From: Arthrobacter sp. Leaf137
GTDB lineage: Bacteria; Actinomycetota; Actinomycetes; Actinomycetales; Micrococcaceae
DNA length: 64,000 bases
Direction of reading: 5' to 3'
NCBI RefSeq assembly: GCF_001423525.1
Contig: NZ_LMOI01000021.1
Span: forward strand, 172-64,171
Shown here: positions 61,136-64,000 of the stretch, piece by piece
Numbering within the stretch: the first letter of the stretch is position 1
Layout: each line of letters begins with the position of its first letter
Notes under the pieces: generated by a model
Database searches by the model: none
Seen by the model: only the letters and a program-made list of their open reading frames with translations
What the model was told of the DNA's origin: nothing
Position numbers and translations under genes: made by a program

Positions 61136-62827
61136 TCAGGCCTCCAGCACCACGGGGATGATCATGGGCTTGCGGCGCAGCTTGCGGTTGACCCAGGTGC
61201 CCACTACCCGGCGGACCACCTGCTGGAGCTGGTGGCTGGTGTGGTCCTTGTTGTTCAGGACCGCTTCCTCAAGCGCAGCGTTGATCTTGGGGATGATGTC
61301 GTCAAAGACGGAATCATCCTCGGCTACGCCGCGGGCGTGGATCTCAGGCCCGGATACCACCTTGCCGGTGGCACGGTGGATGACGGTGATGATCGAGATG
61401 AAGCCTTCATCACCCAGGATGCGCCGGTCCTTGAGGTCGGCGTCGGTGATCTCGCCGACGCTGGAGCCGTCCACGTAGACGAAGCCAACCTCCACCTGGC
61501 CCACCACGTCGGCGCGGTGATCGCGCAGGTCGATGACGGTTCCGTTATCCGCGAGGATCACGCTTGCCTCGGGGACGCCCGACTCGATGGCGATCTTTCC
61601 GTTGGCCAGCAGGTGGCGGGTCTCGCCGTGCACGGGCATCGCGTTGAGCGGCTCGAGGATGTTGTAGCAGTACAGCAGTTCACCGGCAGCGGCGTGGCCG
61701 GAGACGTGGACCTTGGCGTTGCCCTTGTGGATCACGTCTGCGCCCAGCTTGAGCAGGCCGTTGATGATCCGGAACACCGCGTTCTCGTTGCCGGGGATGA
61801 GGCTTGAGGCCAGGATGACGGTATCGCCGTCACCCACCACCACGCGGTGGTCACCGTTGGCCATGCGCGAGAGCGCTGCCATCGGTTCACCCTGGGAACC
61901 GGTGGACATCAGGACCACGCGGTTATCCGGAAGGTTGTCGATGTTCTTGATGTCCACGATGAGCCCGGCCGGCACGTCGAGGTAGCCCAGCTTTTCGGCG
62001 ATGGCCATGTTGCGGACCATGGAGCGGCCAACGAACGCCACCTTGCGGTTGTGCTTGGCGGCGGCATCCAGGACCTGCTGCACGCGGTGGACGTGGGAGG
62101 AGAAGGACGCCACGATGATTCGCTTGGTGGCCTGGCCGAACAGGCGTTCCAGCGTGGGGCCGATCTCTTTTTCAGCGGTGGTGAAGCCGGGGACGTCAGC
62201 GTTGGTGGAGTCGGACATGAACAGGTCCACGCCCTCTTCGCCGAGCTTGGCGAAGTGCCGCAGGTCCGTGATGCGTCCGTCCAGGGGCAGCTGGTCCATC
62301 TTGAAGTCGCCCGTGTGCAGCACGGTTCCGCCGGCGGTGCGCAGGAACACGGCCAGGGCGTCCGGGATGGAGTGGTTCACGGCAACGAATTCGCACTCGA
62401 ACGGGCCGAACTTCTCCACCTGTCCCTCTTCGACCGTCAGCGTGTACGGCCGGATGCGGTGTTCCTGCAGCTTGGCTTCGATCAGCGCGAGGGTCAGCTG
62501 TGAACCCACCAGCGGAATGTCGTTCCGGAGCCGCAGCAGGTACGGGACAGCCCCGATGTGGTCCTCGTGGCCGTGCGTCAGGACAACGGCCACGATGTCT
62601 GCCAGCCGGTCCTCGATGTACGAGAAATCAGGCAGGATCAGGTCAACGCCGGGCTGTGTTTCCTCCGGGAAGAGGACGCCGCAGTCGACAATCAGCAGCT
62701 TGCCGCCGATTTCGAACACGGTCATGTTCCGGCCGATCTCCCCCAGCCCGCCAAGCGGGACGATGCGGAGCGTGTCCTGCGGCAGGCGCGGAGGTGTGAC
62801 AAGGCCGGTAAGGGCGGTTTGGGTCAT
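61136..62827 (-). CDS. rnj: Ribonuclease J
   Basis: 563 residues. Metallo-beta-lactamase zinc motif HGHEDHIG (about 83-90) with a beta-CASP domain and a C-terminal domain (about 460-563). Has 5'-3' exo- and endoribonuclease activity and matures 16S and 23S rRNA. Follows dapA by 41 bp, the usual actinobacterial pair. Confidence 0.96.
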   Translation of the reverse strand: MTQTALTGLVTPPRLPQDTLRIVPLGGLGEIGRNMTVFEIGGKLLIVDCGVLFPEETQPGVDLILPDFSYIEDRLADIVAVVLTHGHEDHIGAVPYLLRLRNDIPLVGSQLTLALIEAKLQEHRIRPYTLTVEEGQVEKFGPFECEFVAVNHSIPDALAVFLRTAGGTVLHTGDFKMDQLPLDGRITDLRHFAKLGEEGVDLFMSDSTNADVPGFTTAEKEIGPTLERLFGQATKRIIVASFSSHVHRVQQVLDAAAKHNRKVAFVGRSMVRNMAIAEKLGYLDVPAGLIVDIKNIDNLPDNRVVLMSTGSQGEPMAALSRMANGDHRVVVGDGDTVILASSLIPGNENAVFRIINGLLKLGADVIHKGNAKVHVSGHAAAGELLYCYNILEPLNAMPVHGETRHLLANGKIAIESGVPEASVILADNGTVIDLRDHRADVVGQVEVGFVYVDGSSVGEITDADLKDRRILGDEGFISIITVIHRATGKVVSGPEIHARGVAEDDSVFDDIIPKINAALEEAVLNNKDHTSHQLQQVVRRVVGTWVNRKLRRKPMIIPVVLEA

Positions 62828-62868
62828 ATTGCACTACTTTCCAGGCGGAAGGGTGCCGGTCGTCGTCC

Positions 62869-63777
62869 TCAGGAGTAGACCAGCCCCGCTTCCGCCAAAT
62901 CCCCGCGGATGGTTTCGATCTCGGCTTCGTCCGGCTCCACGAGGGGCAAACGGACGATCGAGTTGGGCAGGACTCCCTGCCATTTAAGAATCTGCTTGGC
63001 GGCCACGGCGCCCTGGACCCTGCTCATGGTGGCGCGCACCACGGGCAGGAGTTCGAAGTTGATCTTCCGGGCGGTGCCGAGGTCGTTGGCGTTGACCGCG
63101 TCAATGAGCTCACGGAACCGGCGGGTGGCCACATGGGTGGTGACGCCCACGAGGCCGACGGCACCCAGCGCCATCCAGGGCAGGGTCAGTCCGTCGTCGC
63201 CGGAGTAGAAGAGGAGGTCCGTCTCGGCCATGACCCGGGCGGCAGCAACCATGTCCGCCTTGGCGTCCTTGACCGCAACAATGTTGGGGTGCTGCGCCAG
63301 CCGGATCATGGTGTCCGGTTCGATGGCAATGGAGGACCGGCCGGGAATGTCGTAGAGCATGACGGGGACGTCCACTGCCGAGGCGACGGTTTCGAAGTGG
63401 GCCTGGACTCCCGCCTGGCTGGGCTTGTTGTAGTACGGCGTCACCAGCAGGAGGCCGTCGACGCCGAGGGCTGCAGCCTGCTGGGAAAGGTGGACCGAGT
63501 GCGCGGTGTCGTTGGTTCCGGTGCCGGCGATGATGGCGGCGCGGCCGCCCACGGCGTCCTTGACCGCGCGGAACATGCCGAGGTTCTCTTCGTCCGTCAA
63601 AGTGGACGTCTCGCCGGTGGTGCCGGTGACTACCAGGCCGTCGCAGCCGTCGTCCACGAGCTTGCTGGCCAGGGCCGCTGCCTGGTCGTAATCCACGGCG
63701 CCGTCCTTGGTGAACGGCGTGACCATAGCGGTCAGGAGCGTACCGAGGGCAGGGATGTGCGCGGAAGAGTCAGCCAT
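62869..63777 (-). CDS. dapA: 4-hydroxy-tetrahydrodipicolinate synthase
   Basis: 302 residues. Condenses pyruvate with aspartate semialdehyde, first committed step to diaminopimelate and lysine. GTTGETSTLT (about 54-63), YYNKPSQAG (about 118-126) with its tyrosine, and the Schiff-base lysine in AVKDAKAD (about 173-180). ATG at 63777 lacks a binding site but has TAACGT 7 nt upstream. Confidence 0.96.
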   Translation of the reverse strand: MADSSAHIPALGTLLTAMVTPFTKDGAVDYDQAAALASKLVDDGCDGLVVTGTTGETSTLTDEENLGMFRAVKDAVGGRAAIIAGTGTNDTAHSVHLSQQAAALGVDGLLLVTPYYNKPSQAGVQAHFETVASAVDVPVMLYDIPGRSSIAIEPDTMIRLAQHPNIVAVKDAKADMVAAARVMAETDLLFYSGDDGLTLPWMALGAVGLVGVTTHVATRRFRELIDAVNANDLGTARKINFELLPVVRATMSRVQGAVAAKQILKWQGVLPNSIVRLPLVEPDEAEIETIRGDLAEAGLVYS

Positions 63778-63784
63778 GGGAAAA

Positions 63785-63815
63785 ACGTTACCCTGTCCCC
63801 CGCTGGTTAGGACAA
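63785..63815 (-). promoter_or_regulatory. dapA promoter, probably leaderless
   Basis: TTGTCC (63810-63815), 19-bp spacer, TAACGT (63785-63790), then 7 nt to the ATG on the minus strand. Confidence 0.45.
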
Positions 63816-63856
63816 TGCCGGGGGCGTGATGAACGTCAAATAGGGGGTTCCCGGAG

Positions 63857-64000
63857 TCATGGGGTGCTGCAGTACCGGCCGACTGCTGCCCGGCGGAGTT
63901 CCTCGGCCCAGTCCGAAAGGCGCTGGGCGGCCCGGACATAGTGGAACAGTTCCAGCGGCGTCAGGGCGTCCAGGTCCGTTTCTGCCAGGCGGCGGGCAAG
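63857..64000 (-). CDS. 3' end of an unidentified gene
   Basis: Forty-seven codons and a TGA enter from the right edge with GC-rich third positions. The fragment contains LTPLELFHYVRAAQRLSDW and ends in CSTP. It looks helical and charged; no family recognized. It lies 79 bp upstream of dapA on the same strand. Confidence 0.5.
   Translation of the reverse strand, partial: LARRLAETDLDALTPLELFHYVRAAQRLSDWAEELRRAAVGRYCSTP

Overview
The window is high-GC actinobacterial chromosome and fits Arthrobacter/Pseudarthrobacter (Micrococcaceae) best. Supporting signs are many GTG starts, GTGA/ATGA gene overlaps, a mycothiol-dependent isomerase-family protein, PriA in place of HisA, DUF1844 and DUF3046 proteins, ClgR, a class II HelD/HelR, and the actinobacterial block ftsK-pgsA-cinA-clgR-recA-recX-miaB-miaA-dapF. 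I see no insertion sequence, prophage, CRISPR array or tRNA gene. This is core chromosome with one accessory-looking island.

Layout: (1) 1-385 is the promoter and antitermination leader of an rRNA operon that would lie just off the left edge on the minus strand. It is followed by tyrS, helR, and a DNA-alkylation repair group (mpg, an Ada-AlkA fusion, ogt). (2) 8.3-17.0 kb is a complete arginine operon, argC-J-B-D-F-R-G-H, on the minus strand. Two ARG boxes overlap a promoter whose transcript appears leaderless. (3) 17.1-24.3 kb is the most interesting part. It encodes a 1350-residue membrane-bound nonribosomal peptide synthetase-like enzyme with the architecture of epsilon-poly-L-lysine synthetase (Pls), an M1 metallopeptidase directly behind it, and a convergent 4'-phosphopantetheinyl transferase whose start lies inside a very strong bidirectional hairpin. 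The adenylation-domain code I read resembles a lysine code. (4) 24.4-34.8 kb holds pheST, a coupled HExxH/SIMPL pair, a radical SAM protein whose promoter contains a LexA box, a NUDIX hydrolase, two transporters, a small stress membrane protein and an rRNA methyltransferase. (5) 34.8-37.2 kb is infC-rpmI-rplT with an AUU-initiated infC and a long repeat-rich IF3 tail. (6) 37.2-43.5 kb has DUF1844, an MFS exporter, SseB-like, and hisC-hisB-hisH-(52-aa membrane protein)-priA. (7) 43.7-58.1 kb is the SOS/recombination/tRNA-modification region: a LysM protein divergent from lexA, dinG, hflX, a methyltransferase, dapF, miaA, miaB, recX, recA, a MarR regulator, clgR, cinA and pgsA. (8) 58.1-64.0 kb has ftsK, RNase J, dapA and the 3' end of an unknown gene.

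Two regulatory themes emerge. LexA-type boxes lie at three loci (lexA/LysM, recA, radical SAM), so one SOS regulon spans the window. Several starts have no ribosome binding site but a -10 element 6-7 nt upstream (argC, the 28.2-kb gene, the radical SAM gene, the MarR gene, dapA, perhaps tyrS), which suggests leaderless transcripts. Product names rest on motif recognition; no database search was possible.
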